A stretch of 64,000 nucleotides of DNA from Sinonovacula constricta (lineage: Eukaryota; Mollusca; Bivalvia; Cardiida; Solecurtidae): NCBI GenBank assembly GCA_007844125.1, contig CM017563.1, positions 23,012,047-23,076,046 of the forward strand, given 5' to 3'. Positions 34,501 to 41,190 of this stretch are shown in pieces; positions within the stretch are counted from its first letter, which is position 1; every line of letters begins with the position of its first letter. The notes below the pieces were generated by a model. That model saw nothing but the letters and a program-made list of their open reading frames with translations. It made no database searches and had not been told where the DNA came from. The position numbers were made by a program, and so were the translations under genes.

Positions 34501-35153
34501 TTATATCACACAATCCAACAGTTTTTCTTCAAACCTATTGTTGTCTTAAGTTTATAAAAAGTAATACAGCCTTTGTTTGTTGCTTTAAATATTGTTTAAA
34601 CATTAAGACCCATATGCGTTACACAAAAACTTCTAAACTCAGGACTGTCATTTCGTGAAAATTAATGTAAATAAAGACGTACGTGTGCAAACCATACAAA
34701 ATACACAACTTGTTAAGTGCAACCACACACATTAAGTTAACAAAATGCATTTGACAGATAGAGCAGATGTACATTTACTAAAGACATAAAGAGTCGTAGC
34801 TTAGATTTGAATTCTAACCCTTCAAGTTTACCTGTTTCAAATTATGATACTCTTACACGCCAAAAATAAATTAAAACATCGACTTCTCCAAACGCATAGC
34901 GCCAGAGAAATACTTCATTAACAATCTATTTTATACTTTAATATCATAAAAACATATTGACAAGTTATCTTTCCTTAAATGCATCATACATTAAACCTAC
35001 AGCAACATACATAAACAAAGACATCCTTTGGTGATATGCAAAATTAAAACGGTTACATTTAACGTTTTTTTCCGACAAACTCTACTTACCCTGTGTCGAC
35101 ATGCAGATATTAGGTTTTGTACGATCAATTTGAATATACATGTACCGATAAAT
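8095..35153 (-). CDS. large secreted EMI/EGF/Ig/chitin-binding matrix protein (multi-exon gene)
   Basis: Spliced gene assembled from about 25 exons (listed separately). From 32,985 to the stop at 8,095 every AG/GT junction preserves frame, giving 2,209 residues plus stop. With the two tentative 5' exons it is near 2,235. Domain order is EMI, a short EGF, six EGF exons (five calcium-binding, one not), a Notch-type EGF, another calcium-binding EGF, a domainless stretch, a giant helical exon with furin-type sites and an Ig domain, a peritrophin-type chitin-binding domain, and six four-cysteine modules. Disulfide-rich modules and many N-glycosylation sequons imply an extracellular protein, and the chitin-binding end suggests a cuticle, shell or other chitinous matrix. 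That role is inference. Nearly all module junctions are phase 1, the class expected for exon shuffling. No signal-peptide exon was identified, and the nearest AATAAA on this strand is about 1 kb past the stop (7,087-7,092). MEGF6 has a related EMI plus EGF front end but not the rest. Confidence 0.8.
8590..8724 (-). CDS. exon: four-cysteine module 5
   Basis: A 135-nt phase 1-1 exon between CCCCATTAG and GTAAGC. It encodes [13 protein letters not shown], then [16 protein letters not shown]. It is the closest relative of module 3 (9,848-9,982): same length, and both share DAVDGFP and PT-G, suggesting exon duplication. Confidence 0.85.
9316..9429 (-). CDS. exon: four-cysteine module 4 (short)
   Basis: A 114-nt phase 1-1 exon between CTTTATTTAAG and GTACAG. 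It encodes [13 protein letters not shown], then [16 protein letters not shown]. The first inter-cysteine loop is about six residues shorter than in modules 3 and 5. The block [12 protein letters not shown] resembles the C-terminal half of peritrophin-type chitin-binding domains. Confidence 0.82.
9848..9982 (-). CDS. exon: four-cysteine module 3
   Basis: A 135-nt phase 1-1 exon between TCCACACAG and GTAAGCC. It encodes [19 protein letters not shown], then [16 protein letters not shown], ending in SPESNG before the donor. Its length and the DAVDGFP block match module 5. Confidence 0.85.
10883..11005 (-). CDS. exon: four-cysteine module 2
   Basis: A 123-nt phase 1-1 exon. The acceptor is ATTTGAG; the donor GTTATA is weak. 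It encodes [15 protein letters not shown], then [16 protein letters not shown] and IKDNG. The four cysteines and CPP-x4-Y-D align with the neighbouring modules, which is why I accept it despite the poor donor. Skipping would leave the frame intact. Confidence 0.75.
11215..11345 (-). mobile_element. MITE fragment (same family as 44,049-44,383)
   Basis: The core matches the intact copy at 44,110-44,250: AAAAATAGA-ACCGACGT-AGAGCG, a CACGTGG-type block and TAGGAAATACCT occur in the same order and orientation. No terminal inverted repeats were recognised, so it is a partial or strongly diverged copy. It lies in the intron between modules 1 and 2. Confidence 0.6.
11606..11909 (-). mobile_element. 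tRNA-derived SINE, near full length
   Basis: Second well-preserved minus-orientation copy of the SINE at 3,866-4,182, with tRNA-like head, body and a TTTGTTTGTTTAT tail (an ATAAACA repeat on the element strand). The B-box complement GGGATCGAACCCGG is intact. It sits in an intron of the large gene in the same orientation as the gene. Confidence 0.87.
12027..12173 (-). CDS. exon: four-cysteine module 1
   Basis: A 147-nt phase 1-1 exon between TATATTCTAG and GTGATA. It encodes [14 protein letters not shown], then [18 protein letters not shown] and a tail NNPGKG. It is the first of six consecutive exons with this pattern and directly follows the chitin-binding domain, so the family may have arisen by duplication of its second half. 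Confidence 0.83.
12628..12747 (-). CDS. exon: second half of chitin-binding type-2 domain
   Basis: A 120-nt phase 1-1 exon ending at donor GTGTGTA. It encodes [14 protein letters not shown], then [13 protein letters not shown] and [10 protein letters not shown]. Joined to the upstream exon it completes a peritrophin-type domain: C, aromatic, C-x5-F-D, C. The acceptor after GAATGAAG lacks a strong pyrimidine tract. Confidence 0.7.
13049..13132 (-). CDS. exon: first half of chitin-binding type-2 domain
   Basis: An 84-nt phase 1-1 exon between TTTAAATAG and GTATTAAG. It encodes [18 protein letters not shown] then [10 protein letters not shown]. The block DDDNC-x2-YIHCS is characteristic of CBM14/peritrophin domains, where the aromatic contributes to chitin binding. 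The domain is interrupted by an intron after CSKAG. Confidence 0.8.
13458..16628 (-). CDS. exon: 3.17-kb helical region with two furin-type sites and Ig domain
   Basis: Phase 1-1 exon, 1,057 codons without a stop, between CTTCTTACAG and GTATGC. It starts [11 protein letters not shown]. Rough codon landmarks: N-terminal amphipathic helices; a mixed region to ~355; RNKR at ~358; a charged coiled coil at ~377-463 ([12 protein letters not shown] repeats); a cysteine cluster at ~464-513; long alanine/valine-rich helices with ALEIAKAF and AFDIAKAF at ~520-612; RKKR at ~689; and an Ig C2/I-set domain at ~968-1055 ([21 protein letters not shown]). There are at least a dozen N-x-S/T sequons. I recognise no family for residues 1-960. 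If cleaved at both basic sites the precursor would give separate chains, possibly disulfide-linked. The exon is far larger than its neighbours. Confidence 0.88.
17080..17233 (-). CDS. exon: unassigned region, part 3
   Basis: A 154-nt exon entered in phase 0 and left in phase 1, between ATGTATTAG and GTGAGAC. It encodes [20 protein letters not shown], continues hydrophobically and ends VYMSIGG. The frame was chosen because it joins both neighbours without a stop. The beta-strand-like composition continues the preceding exon. No domain recognised. Confidence 0.75.
17553..17664 (-). CDS. exon: unassigned region, part 2
   Basis: A 112-nt exon (phase 2 in, phase 0 out) between TTTTTACAG and GTAACA. 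It encodes [15 protein letters not shown], then [12 protein letters not shown]. It joins precisely to the exons at 18,618 and 17,233. It likely belongs to the same fold as its neighbours; the family is unknown. Confidence 0.75.
18249..18419. repeat. perfect 171-bp palindrome
   Basis: Checked base by base: two 85-bp arms are exact reverse complements around a single central G at 18,334. The arms start GGCATTAACGCCATCG and end CGATGGCGTTAATGCC, and the palindrome sits in TA dinucleotide runs on both sides. It lies in the intron between exons 18,618-19,539 and 17,553-17,664. A foldback MITE with TA target or a recent inverted duplication could explain it. A sequencing or assembly hairpin artefact is also possible. 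Confidence 0.9.
18618..19539 (-). CDS. exon: unassigned region, part 1
   Basis: A 922-nt exon (phase 1 in, phase 2 out) between TTCCTGCTTACAG and GTAAGTGG. It follows the last EGF exon. The product has basic stretches early ([17 protein letters not shown]), then alternating hydrophobic segments ([20 protein letters not shown]), cysteines at wide spacing, and ends GDHFFTYP. I recognise no domain. The beta-rich character resembles a globular adhesive domain, but that is impression only. The exon is much longer than the surrounding EGF exons and open throughout. Confidence 0.8.
19759..19887 (-). CDS. exon: calcium-binding EGF
   Basis: A 129-nt phase 1-1 exon between ACATTAG and GTAAAC. It encodes [16 protein letters not shown], then IGSFVCSC and DGLSCTR, a canonical calcium-binding EGF start (D-V-N-E-C) and six-cysteine layout. 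The C4-C5 linker is followed by a longer than usual loop ([11 protein letters not shown]). Confidence 0.88.
19888..21547. other. intron, nothing further supported
   Basis: Intron between the last calcium-binding EGF exon and the Notch-type EGF exon. No additional cysteine-rich exon was seen on the minus strand. Confidence 0.4.
21548..21661 (-). CDS. exon: EGF with Asp/Asn hydroxylation consensus
   Basis: A 114-nt phase 1-1 exon between CTGTGGCAG and GTGAGGC. It encodes [16 protein letters not shown], then [12 protein letters not shown]. The spacing C-x-D-x4-F-x-C ([10 protein letters not shown]) matches the beta-hydroxylation consensus of calcium-binding EGF domains. C-K-N-G-G-T-C and G-Y-S-G are Notch-type features, unlike the other EGF exons of this gene. 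Confidence 0.9.
   Translation of the reverse strand: MSTIVQATPVRTEAHAWITWIALHAFVHGDILDIPVI
22046..22168 (-). CDS. exon: calcium-binding EGF
   Basis: A 123-nt phase 1-1 exon between TTATCTCCAG and GTAAGA. It encodes [16 protein letters not shown], then TVGSYQCSC and NGRTCT. Complete six-cysteine calcium-binding EGF. Confidence 0.9.
22248..22318. repeat. (AAT)n microsatellite in intron
   Basis: About 70 bp of uninterrupted TAA/AAT triplets, about 50 bp downstream (in gene sense) of the donor of the exon at 22,371-22,493. The donor region itself reads GTAATAATAATAACAAC. Confidence 0.95.
22371..22493 (-). CDS. exon: EGF lacking the calcium-binding start
   Basis: A 123-nt phase 1-1 exon between AATCAACAG and GTAATAAT. 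It encodes [16 protein letters not shown], then [18 protein letters not shown] and FTCYG. The six cysteines and [15 protein letters not shown] are typical EGF, but EIIL replaces the D-I-D-E calcium motif and S-L-H replaces the S-Y/F-x before C4. Confidence 0.88.
23605..23735 (+). repeat. dispersed repeat, copy 1 (shared with 56,955)
   Basis: Shares ordered blocks with 56,955-57,085: CAGGAAGTGCGAG, GGTTTAAGC, CAGTTGG, CTG-CCGTTC and AGG-GGTAA. The 56,955 copy lies downstream of the reverse transcriptase element, so this could be the 3' tail of a retroelement family. Confidence 0.6.
24010..24100 (+). repeat. dispersed repeat, copy 3 (decayed)
   Basis: GAAGTGCGAGATTAGAG and TTTTCCGTTCAAAGG recur here as in the copy at 23,605, with a diverged middle. 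Confidence 0.5.
25279..25401 (-). CDS. exon: calcium-binding EGF
   Basis: A 123-nt phase 1-1 exon between CTCCCTGTAG and GTAAAT. It encodes [16 protein letters not shown], then [10 protein letters not shown] and EADGKTCT. Complete calcium-binding EGF. Confidence 0.9.
26047..26163 (-). CDS. exon: calcium-binding EGF
   Basis: A 117-nt phase 1-1 exon between TTGTTCCAG and GTCAGC. It encodes [16 protein letters not shown], then [18 protein letters not shown]. Two residues shorter than its neighbours, in the last loop. Complete six cysteines. Confidence 0.9.
26867..26989 (-). CDS. exon: calcium-binding EGF
   Basis: A 123-nt phase 1-1 exon between CTCTCTACAG and GTAAGA. It encodes [16 protein letters not shown], then [14 protein letters not shown] and KSCTG. 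The frame is fixed by the six cysteines and both junctions. Confidence 0.9.
27787..27889. repeat. (GCGT)n(GC)n(GT)n alternating purine-pyrimidine tract
   Basis: About 100 bp of CGTG units, then pure GC, then pure GT. Frames across it are composition artefacts. Such sequence can adopt Z-DNA. Confidence 0.95.
28147..28269 (-). CDS. exon: calcium-binding EGF (first of series)
   Basis: A 123-nt phase 1-1 exon between CTTCACTAG and GTAAGTAT. It encodes [16 protein letters not shown], then THGSYRCSC and GSDGKSCYS. Complete domain; closest in look to the exon at 26,867. Confidence 0.9.
28270..30519. other. intron, nothing further supported
   Basis: No additional cysteine-rich exon was accepted in this intron. 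Confidence 0.4.
30520..30618 (-). CDS. exon: short EGF after EMI domain
   Basis: A 99-nt phase 1-1 exon between CTTTCTTTTAG and GTTTGTAT. It encodes [17 protein letters not shown], then [12 protein letters not shown], a compact EGF of the type that commonly follows EMI domains. Joins EMI (C|CT gives proline) to the calcium-binding EGF series. Confidence 0.88.
31045..31140 (+). mobile_element. possible SINE head fragment
   Basis: AGACCTGGTAGCGCAA matches the A-box end of the SINE at 53,503. The B-box region is poorly preserved and no body follows. Confidence 0.35.
31342..31421 (-). CDS. exon: C-terminal part of EMI domain
   Basis: An 80-nt exon (phase 2 in, phase 1 out) between ATCCATTTAG and GTACGC. 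It encodes [13 protein letters not shown] then [13 protein letters not shown]. The block CCPG-Y-x-G-x-x-C is the EMI-domain end that leads into EGF repeats. Confidence 0.85.
31500..31680. repeat. (CT)n then (GT/GC)n microsatellites
   Basis: A CT run at ~31,500-31,571 is followed by mixed GTGCGC repeats to ~31,677. It lies within 80 bp of the acceptor of the EMI exon. Frames here are repeat artefacts. Confidence 0.93.
32863..32985 (-). CDS. exon: central part of EMI domain
   Basis: A 123-nt exon (phase 2 in and out) between AATTGCGTAG and GTAGGAAG. It encodes [18 protein letters not shown], then [15 protein letters not shown]-x-x-C and the following YR fit the middle of an EMI domain. It joins in frame with the exon at 31,342. 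Confidence 0.8.
34111..34129 (-). CDS. candidate 19-nt micro-exon of EMI domain
   Basis: The sequence AAAAAGGCATATTTGCCAG lies between acceptor CACCATTGCAG and strong donor GTAAGC. Its length (1 mod 3) is exactly what is needed to join the phase-1 exon end at 35,090 to the phase-2 start at 32,985, giving [17 protein letters not shown]. Direct joining of those two exons creates a stop. Transcript evidence is lacking. Confidence 0.5.
34174..34252 (-). repeat. G-rich tract upstream of micro-exon
   Basis: On the gene (minus) strand this is a dense series of GGG, GGGG and GGGGG runs, capable in principle of forming G-quadruplexes. It lies about 45-120 nt upstream of the micro-exon acceptor. Confidence 0.7.
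35090..35153 (-). CDS. candidate exon: start of EMI domain
   Basis: A 64-nt exon ending in phase 1 at donor GTAAGTAG, encoding [13 protein letters not shown]. The block PNIC resembles the P-N-V-C that opens EMI domains. The only acceptor is TGCATTTAG at 35,154, because an in-frame stop precedes it; an ATG inside the exon lacks a signal peptide. Another upstream exon is therefore expected but was not found. Confidence 0.5.
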
Positions 35154-35224
35154 CTAAATGCATTAATATACCATTTAAGGGCATTGTAATTAAGTCATCG
35201 TTGAGCAAAGAACCTTGCAAATTG

Positions 35225-35250
35225 TGTGTGTGTGTGTGTGTGTCAGTGTG

Positions 35251-35294
<44 letters not shown>

Positions 35295-35314
35295 TGTGTG
35301 TGTGTGTGTGTGTG
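35225..35314. repeat. (GT)n/(GCGT)n microsatellite
   Basis: GT dinucleotides with a central CGTG block. Confidence 0.95.
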
Positions 35315-35872
35315 TTTTCCTAAATGTTTAAGAATACCAGACCAATTTTGTCCCACTGATATGAATTTGCTTACGTGCACAAAAAAGCCAAATCAAAAAA
35401 AAATGTTCGCCTTCATTTGGCATAAAATACCTAAATGCACCTTTGGGATCCTTGCAAACTCAACACTTAAAACCTATCAGAGAAAAGTAAACATGCCAAA
35501 ATGCAATACATCTGATAAAACACAGACAAATAGGTCAAGTTGTACACGACAAACAGATTATAAGTAGTCCAGAGGCCTTATATCCTGCCAAAAACAGGTA
35601 TTGTCTTTAATCAAATATGTGTTTTACTATGGATCAGCATATAATTTCTTATCCAAGCAAGTATAAAACTTGTTGTAATAGTTTCCGTGTTGTTGTTGTT
35701 GTTGTTTTCAAATTATCGGTTGTGGGGTAAGTTATATAATGTGTCCTATTTAAATAATGACCTGGCGCGTTTATCTTATATGCACGTACATGTTCATGTT
35801 GTGCGTTTTGTTGACGAATGCTTGCAAATCTTATAAGTGTGTATCTGGTTCAATAACTTTTCTGCCTGGTTG

Positions 35873-35918
35873 TGCGTGCGTGCGTGCATGTGTGTATGTG
35901 CGTATGTGTATGTTTGTG

Positions 35919-35949
<31 letters not shown>

Positions 35950-35972
35950 CGTGCGTGCGTGTGTGTGTGTGA
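35873..35972. repeat. (GT)n/(GCGT)n microsatellite
   Basis: GTGC and GT repeats with a short GC run at about 35,941-35,951. Confidence 0.95.
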
Positions 35973-36379
35973 GTGTGGGCATATATACAGTAAATACATG
36001 AATGTACGCTTAAAACTATGTTTGGGCTGAGTGTGTTTTATTTCATATATTCTCTGTTTCACCAGTCATAATATGAACATTACTAGACGATATAATGTCT
36101 ACCGGCTTCATGAATACCGGAATTCATATCTAAACTACAGAATAAAAGGTTGACCAAAGAGAAAAACACAGTAGTAAATCAGCACACAGGTTCCAAAAAC
36201 AAAAGAAAGATACTCGGTTGACAAACTATGGCGCGTTGACGAACAACGAAAGAAAATCAATAAGAAACTGCACTCCGTCACGTAGCTATGTGATAAATGA
36301 GTGTCTTGTTTTCAAAATTAGCTGACAATAGAGATTGAGGTTCAGAGAGCTGGGTCGGGTGTGCATGTATGAGCGTTGC

Positions 36380-36475
36380 GTGGGTGCAGCCTGCATGCCA
36401 AGCGTTGTTTGCGTGTGCTTAGCGTGTTCACTTCGTGGGTTCGCGTCCAAGGATTCTGCCATGAGGATTAAGGAC
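36380..36475 (+). mobile_element. possible tRNA-like fragment
   Basis: GTGGGTTCGCGTCCAAGG resembles a B box downstream of a GC-rich head. No second copy in the window supports it. Confidence 0.3.
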
Positions 36476-36631
36476 TAATTTTGCTGACGTCCATGATTTA
36501 TGAAAGCTGGTCGTATCTGATCATATCCATAAAGCATAAACGTCAGCAAAATTAAATTTAAGCCTTATCTTTAACAATTATATTTACACATACATTATCA
36601 ACTCAGACACACGTTGTGCTTATGGCTTTAA

Positions 36632-37097
36632 ATGTTGTATCCAACAGTTTGGTCCAAAACAATAATTAATCATTCTTGCCTTAAAAGATATTTTCAAAAT
36701 ACTGCTCATTGATGCTCTATGTCAGTGTGAACAGTGAACCCTACCACATTCCTCATTTCAGACAGGTATTTTCTTTTCTGAAATGCGCTGCAAAGGCAGC
36801 TATTTTATAACTTTGAGATTACGTTATATCGTTATCCGGGTAATCAGCTCGAACTTCGGTATCTATTTTAAGCAGATATTACCATTGTGCTTATTTATAG
36901 ATTTCGAATTATTGAACTTAAGAGTGGTGTTATGGCGATCTGTAGTGTCTAACAATGTAGGCAGTGTGCAGAGCCGTTTTCATTTATGCTAAACTATGAG
37001 TTTATGAGTTTATGCACAAATTATGCCCTAACTCTCCAAAACAGTGGTAAGGTATTGATACATGAATTTGATATAGGCAAACATCCGGATACCACCT
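36632..37097 (+). mobile_element. MITE copy A, TTAA target
   Basis: The left terminus ATGTTGTATCCAACAGTTTG mirrors the right terminus, whose reverse complement is AGGTGGTATCCGGATGTTTG. Flanks are TTTAA and TTAA. The internal GGTAATCAGCTC block is shared with copy B at 40,177 and, inverted, with copy C at 44,049. About 466 bp, no coding capacity, so non-autonomous. Confidence 0.7.
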
Positions 37098-37104
37098 TTA
37101 AAGC

Positions 37105-38370
37105 AAGTTTTCCATTTTTTTTTTAAATATTATTAAACGCGCAGGAAACTTAACTATGAAACAAAAACCGCGGCGTTAGTAGCACACGCCCACTTACGTA
37201 ATATATCTCAAGTCCGATTGAAAAATCCGTTGAGTTACATACTACATGTATTTATATGCCTTAAATCTCAATCTAAATAGTATGTACATTATCAGACCGA
37301 AGCGTTAATTTGTTGTTGTTTGTTTGGTTGTGTTTGTTTTGTTGTTGTTGCTTTTTGTGGGTTTTGACAAAATGGTTTAATGAAAATTATATTATGCGTG
37401 CCAAAAATATAAAAGTTAAAAATCACATTTTAATGTTTGACTCCGTGCAAACTCTGATTTGAAATTTCAAAGTCGTTCGAATTAAACTCAAAACGCCATG
37501 ACAATGGCTGTAATCATATAAAAATACTGAAAAACCTGCCGATAAAGTGAGTGTAAACACCTTTCGCACAAATATGACCAGGTACGCACAGTATGCTTTA
37601 AAAGGTGAGACTGCCACCGGAGACCACACATTGGGACAGCAGATCGAGGGTACAGCCAGCTCTAATCACTGCCCGTGTTAGTACACTTTGATCAGTTCTC
37701 TTTCCATAAACTATACACAAATGAGCTACCTACTCAACCGTATGAAAAATTATTTATGCTAAAAATAGAGTATTACTTCGTTTTTCTACTATTTCTGGGG
37801 AAATTCGTGTGCGAGCGGACAACCGCGAGCTAACTAAAATTGAGATTTAAAAACGTTCGTGTGTATTTATTAAGTTACTGCAAGTGTAATAGAGTGTTTT
37901 ACGAATTACAGACTTGTGATATTTTTTCCATTCCTAATGATTGAGAAGGTATTTTGTAACTAATAAAAATATTAAAACCTGACACTCCCACTTTTTACAT
38001 TTAACAACATGATGCAATCTTAAGCTAAATATATGCAACTCATTAAGAACGAGTATTTTACTGTTAAAACTTACATTTTAACCTTTAAATGTAGATACAT
38101 ATATATTCATATTACAAGCCTACTCCTGTGAAATAGAATCAAAATGATGACACAGCTTTGTATGTACTTCTTCAAGGACTTTGTTTGAATTGGTCACACT
38201 AGGTTGCCCATCACAATTTCTGATGATAAATACATCCCTGTAAATACATATTCTTTGCGTTGATGTACAACACTAAGGCGCTGTATATTTAGGCCTGCAC
38301 CAGCAATATTCTATGCAGATGGTATTTTTCTTATTCCTCTTCTAATAAATTTTGTCCGGGGATCTGATGC
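37105..38370. other. intergenic, nothing supported
   Basis: Only a TTG/TTTG-rich run near 37,310-37,350. No supported feature. Confidence 0.4.
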
Positions 38371-38379
38371 TTTCTGAGT

Positions 38380-38780
38380 GTTAAACAGAATCGCATTTCT
38401 TACTTCGTCAAGTTGGAAGTAGTAACTAGCCAGATGCCTGTATGACATAAGACCAGAATACGTTGCAGAACATCCACATCCGTCTCAGCATTGTGTGCAT
38501 CATACTTAAGGTTTTGGTGTTGAAATGCTAAATCCTTCTGATGGTGGCTTTGTTTTCAAAACATTCTTGATCACAGATAAAGTGTCTAGACAGCCAAAAA
38601 GTTGTCAGAACGTGTCTTCCATCTGCTATTATGACTCACGAGAAAACACAAGGGAACATTTCTAGCCAAGTAGGAAGAATGTCAAGGTCAGACTGTATTG
38701 CTACAAACCGCACATTCCTTCCTGAAACAAACATGTCTCTACCATCTCCAACGCATTATGTAAGCCTGTGATTTGCTATG
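38380..38780 (-). pseudogene. decayed exonuclease-like fragment
   Basis: A minus-strand frame encodes LAFQHQNLKYDAHNAETD then VDVLQRILVLCH, closed by a stop at about 38,407. H-N-A-x-x-D-V-x-x-L-Q resembles the ExoIII/DnaQ-fold motif seen in RNase T-like exonucleases. Upstream sequence (DMFVSGRNVRFVAIQSDLD) looks coding in another frame. No intact gene; could be part of a mobile element. Confidence 0.4.
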
Positions 38781-39504
38781 CCTTTTCAACGGGCATGTGG
38801 GTCTGACATACTAACAAAACCACTGCATACTTGTTGTTTAAACTGCTGATATCTGTGTGGTGTGTGGCATGATGGCACTTTGAACTGAAAATGCACAGAA
38901 AATAGTAAGACAAAAATAATGATAATTTGCTACATCGGAATATGAACATAACTGATGGTCGAACATTCTGAGGACAGACGACTTGATCAAATTGGAAAAT
39001 AGTGTTCATATAACCTTTTAAACGAAAATCAAGAAAATGTTAAAACAGTAATTGCATAAAAACTTATTTGTGATTTTTTTCATTGAAACACTTTGAATTT
39101 ATGATGCTTTAGTATGATATCTAGATGATATGCTTTGACTGTTGGCAATTCTTTTATCATTTGCCCAGGAACGAAGATTCCAAGGCACATAGCATCTGGT
39201 ATTTTGGTGAACACAATAGAGAAACGAGGATCATGATTACGAATCATGGGGTCCGTGGTTCATACCTTGGTCAGGTCGCTGTTAATTTGTTTTGCTGATT
39301 TTTTTTAAATACTTCGCACTGACACGCTTATGGTCATTGTATCTATTTCAAGATATTTTGGTGGAGAAAGACATTGACTAACTGTATGGCTTGAACCATT
39401 GACGTACCACAGACCAATGATAGACTTTCTCTCATTAAGCCCTTCCCTCCTACTGACCAAGACTCAAACACACGAGGCGAGAGGCTGAGCAGTCAGGCAT
39501 AAAA

Positions 39505-39592
39505 TATACATGACATTGCAATAAAACAAAACAGGGAATAAGGTCTCCTGAATACTGCTAGTTCGGTTGTTGAAGAAGACTACCACTGTAAA
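39505..39592. repeat. inverted repeat arm, left
   Basis: About 88 bp whose reverse complement recurs at 41,103-41,190 with few mismatches. Shared blocks include GGAGACCTTATTC and ACAGTGGTAGTCTTCTTCAA. Confidence 0.8.
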
Positions 39593-39650
39593 ACAATCCT
39601 GAATCCATTTTAAGTGTTTTCGTAATAATCATATGTACGAATTTCTACCA

Positions 39651-39833
39651 CATTTAGACCTGAAAGGCTTCAATTGCTGTTTGACAGGCAGAAGCAATGG
39701 ATAGCTTCTTAGTGGTTTCACCAGCACACTCTTCCATAGGTTTTGACTTAGTGGGACGTTTTGGCTTTAAGTTCAGTCGTTACCGGAGATTGTTCACTCT
39801 GTCATGACCACCATTGCTGTCAATCATATCTGT
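39651..39833 (-). pseudogene. coding-like fragment with in-frame stop
   Basis: After acceptor TTTTAACAG a minus-strand frame encodes MIDSNGGHDRVNNLR, an in-frame TAA, then RLNLKPKRPTKSKPMEECAG, on through TTKKLSIASACQTAIEAFQV to a stop. Composition and continuity suggest a former exon. Protein family unknown. Confidence 0.35.
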
Positions 39834-40176
39834 TAAAAGTAACACAATAAATTCATTAGACAATTTCATATAAAACAAATTTAGGCGAATAATCTTCTTT
39901 TTGTCTAACAACAACAACAAAACAATAATATAAGCGATGAATGCAACATAAACTGAAAACCATTTCAGGTCAATATTAATAGATGCAAACTTGGAATCTG
40001 AGCTGAAAACAAAACTTGACAAGATAAGCAGCCATAAGTCAGTAATTATACAGTAGAGGCTTAGTGATTATTTGTTGAATATATCTGAATACTTCGTCTT
40101 CCATTAATGTGCATGCCCAACTCCGGGTTTTTGTTTTACATTTGGCCATGTGTCAGATACATGTCACATAAAGCTT

Positions 40177-40627
40177 ACTGGTTGTATCCGACATTTACTT
40201 GAACAGATGTTACAAAATGCTGTGTATTTGTGTCTTACATCCCTAAGAAAATCAAAGCATTACATTCCACTTGTCATTACAAGAATGCATTTCATATGAG
40301 CCATGCTACCCAATTAGCTATATTTTAAACTAAGAAAACCACATGACCACTTTCTTTTGCGAGGATGATACATAATCATCCAGGTAATCAGCTCTGACGT
40401 CAGTCTTTTTTAGCAGACGTCCCATCACATTTATAAATTTGGAAATAATATTCATTTAAAGCGATAAATGTCAAGATCTATATTGTCTTAAATTTGAGTT
40501 AATGTTAGTCAAAGCCTTAACGTAAACTAAAGAATATGTTTATACAACAATTAGGCACAGAGTTGTAAGAACATGGGTTAGATCTTGTTACATATATTAG
40601 ATATGGGCGAACTGTCCGATACCACCT
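40177..40627 (+). mobile_element. MITE copy B
   Basis: The left end contains GGTTGTATCCGACATTTAC and the right end AACTGTCCGATACCACCT, followed by TTAA. The interior shares GGTAATCAGCTCTGACGTCAG with copy A. It lies inside the region bounded by the 88-bp inverted repeat. Confidence 0.65.
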
Positions 40628-40740
40628 TTAAGTGTATCAATTAAAAATAATTTTAAAATATGGTGATAACATTCTATCAAGCCTCCTTATGTTGTTATTT
40701 GGTTATTACATAGCTGTACCAAGTATTGCGTTTACTTCAA

Positions 40741-40873
40741 AGCAGGATATTCCTCTTTGCTTTAAATGGTTCGTCTTGCTGTAATGAAGCTTTCTTCACA
40801 ACGTTGCACTCACTGTTCTGACAAACAACATGCTGGTAATCTCTCCTATAGGTCTCCAACAATGGTGTAACAT
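40741..40873 (-). pseudogene. coding-like fragment
   Basis: A minus-strand frame open for 44 codons reads HVTPLLETYRRDYQHVVCQ, then CNVVKKASLQQDEPF, and ends at a stop near 40,741. No start, domain or intact splice context. It may belong with the fragment at 39,651. Confidence 0.25.
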
Positions 40874-41102
40874 GTTATTGGAATTGGTCTCCATGTACAT
40901 GGTGAGTACAACTGCAAATTGTCAAACAAAAAATCCGGTTCCACAACACGTCTTTATGCTCTCCATTCATTCTATTGCATTCCGACAGATCTGACCAAAT
41001 GTGGTCAATGTTTATATTATACACTTTTATATTTGAAACTATTTTATAAGTAGCTATGTAACATTCCATTGATAATAGCAAATATAAAGATATTTATAAA
41101 GA

Positions 41103-41190
41103 TTTTACAGTGGTAGTCTTCTTCAACAAGCGAACCAGCGGTATTCAGGAGACCTTATTCACTGTTTTGTTTTATTCCAATGTCATATAT
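41103..41190. repeat. inverted repeat arm, right
   Basis: Reverse-complement partner of 39,505-39,592. The pair spans about 1.69 kb and could be long terminal inverted repeats of a decayed DNA element. Confidence 0.8.

Noticed and set aside
37423..37629. Minus-strand frame with a hydrophobic start, considered as the missing signal-peptide exon
   Set aside because: The hydrophobic run is atypical for a signal peptide and no donor gives the needed phase with confidence.
39210..39300. Possible B-box (GTGGTTCATACC) suggesting a tRNA or SINE
   Set aside because: The motif is degenerate and neither A box nor shared body is visible.
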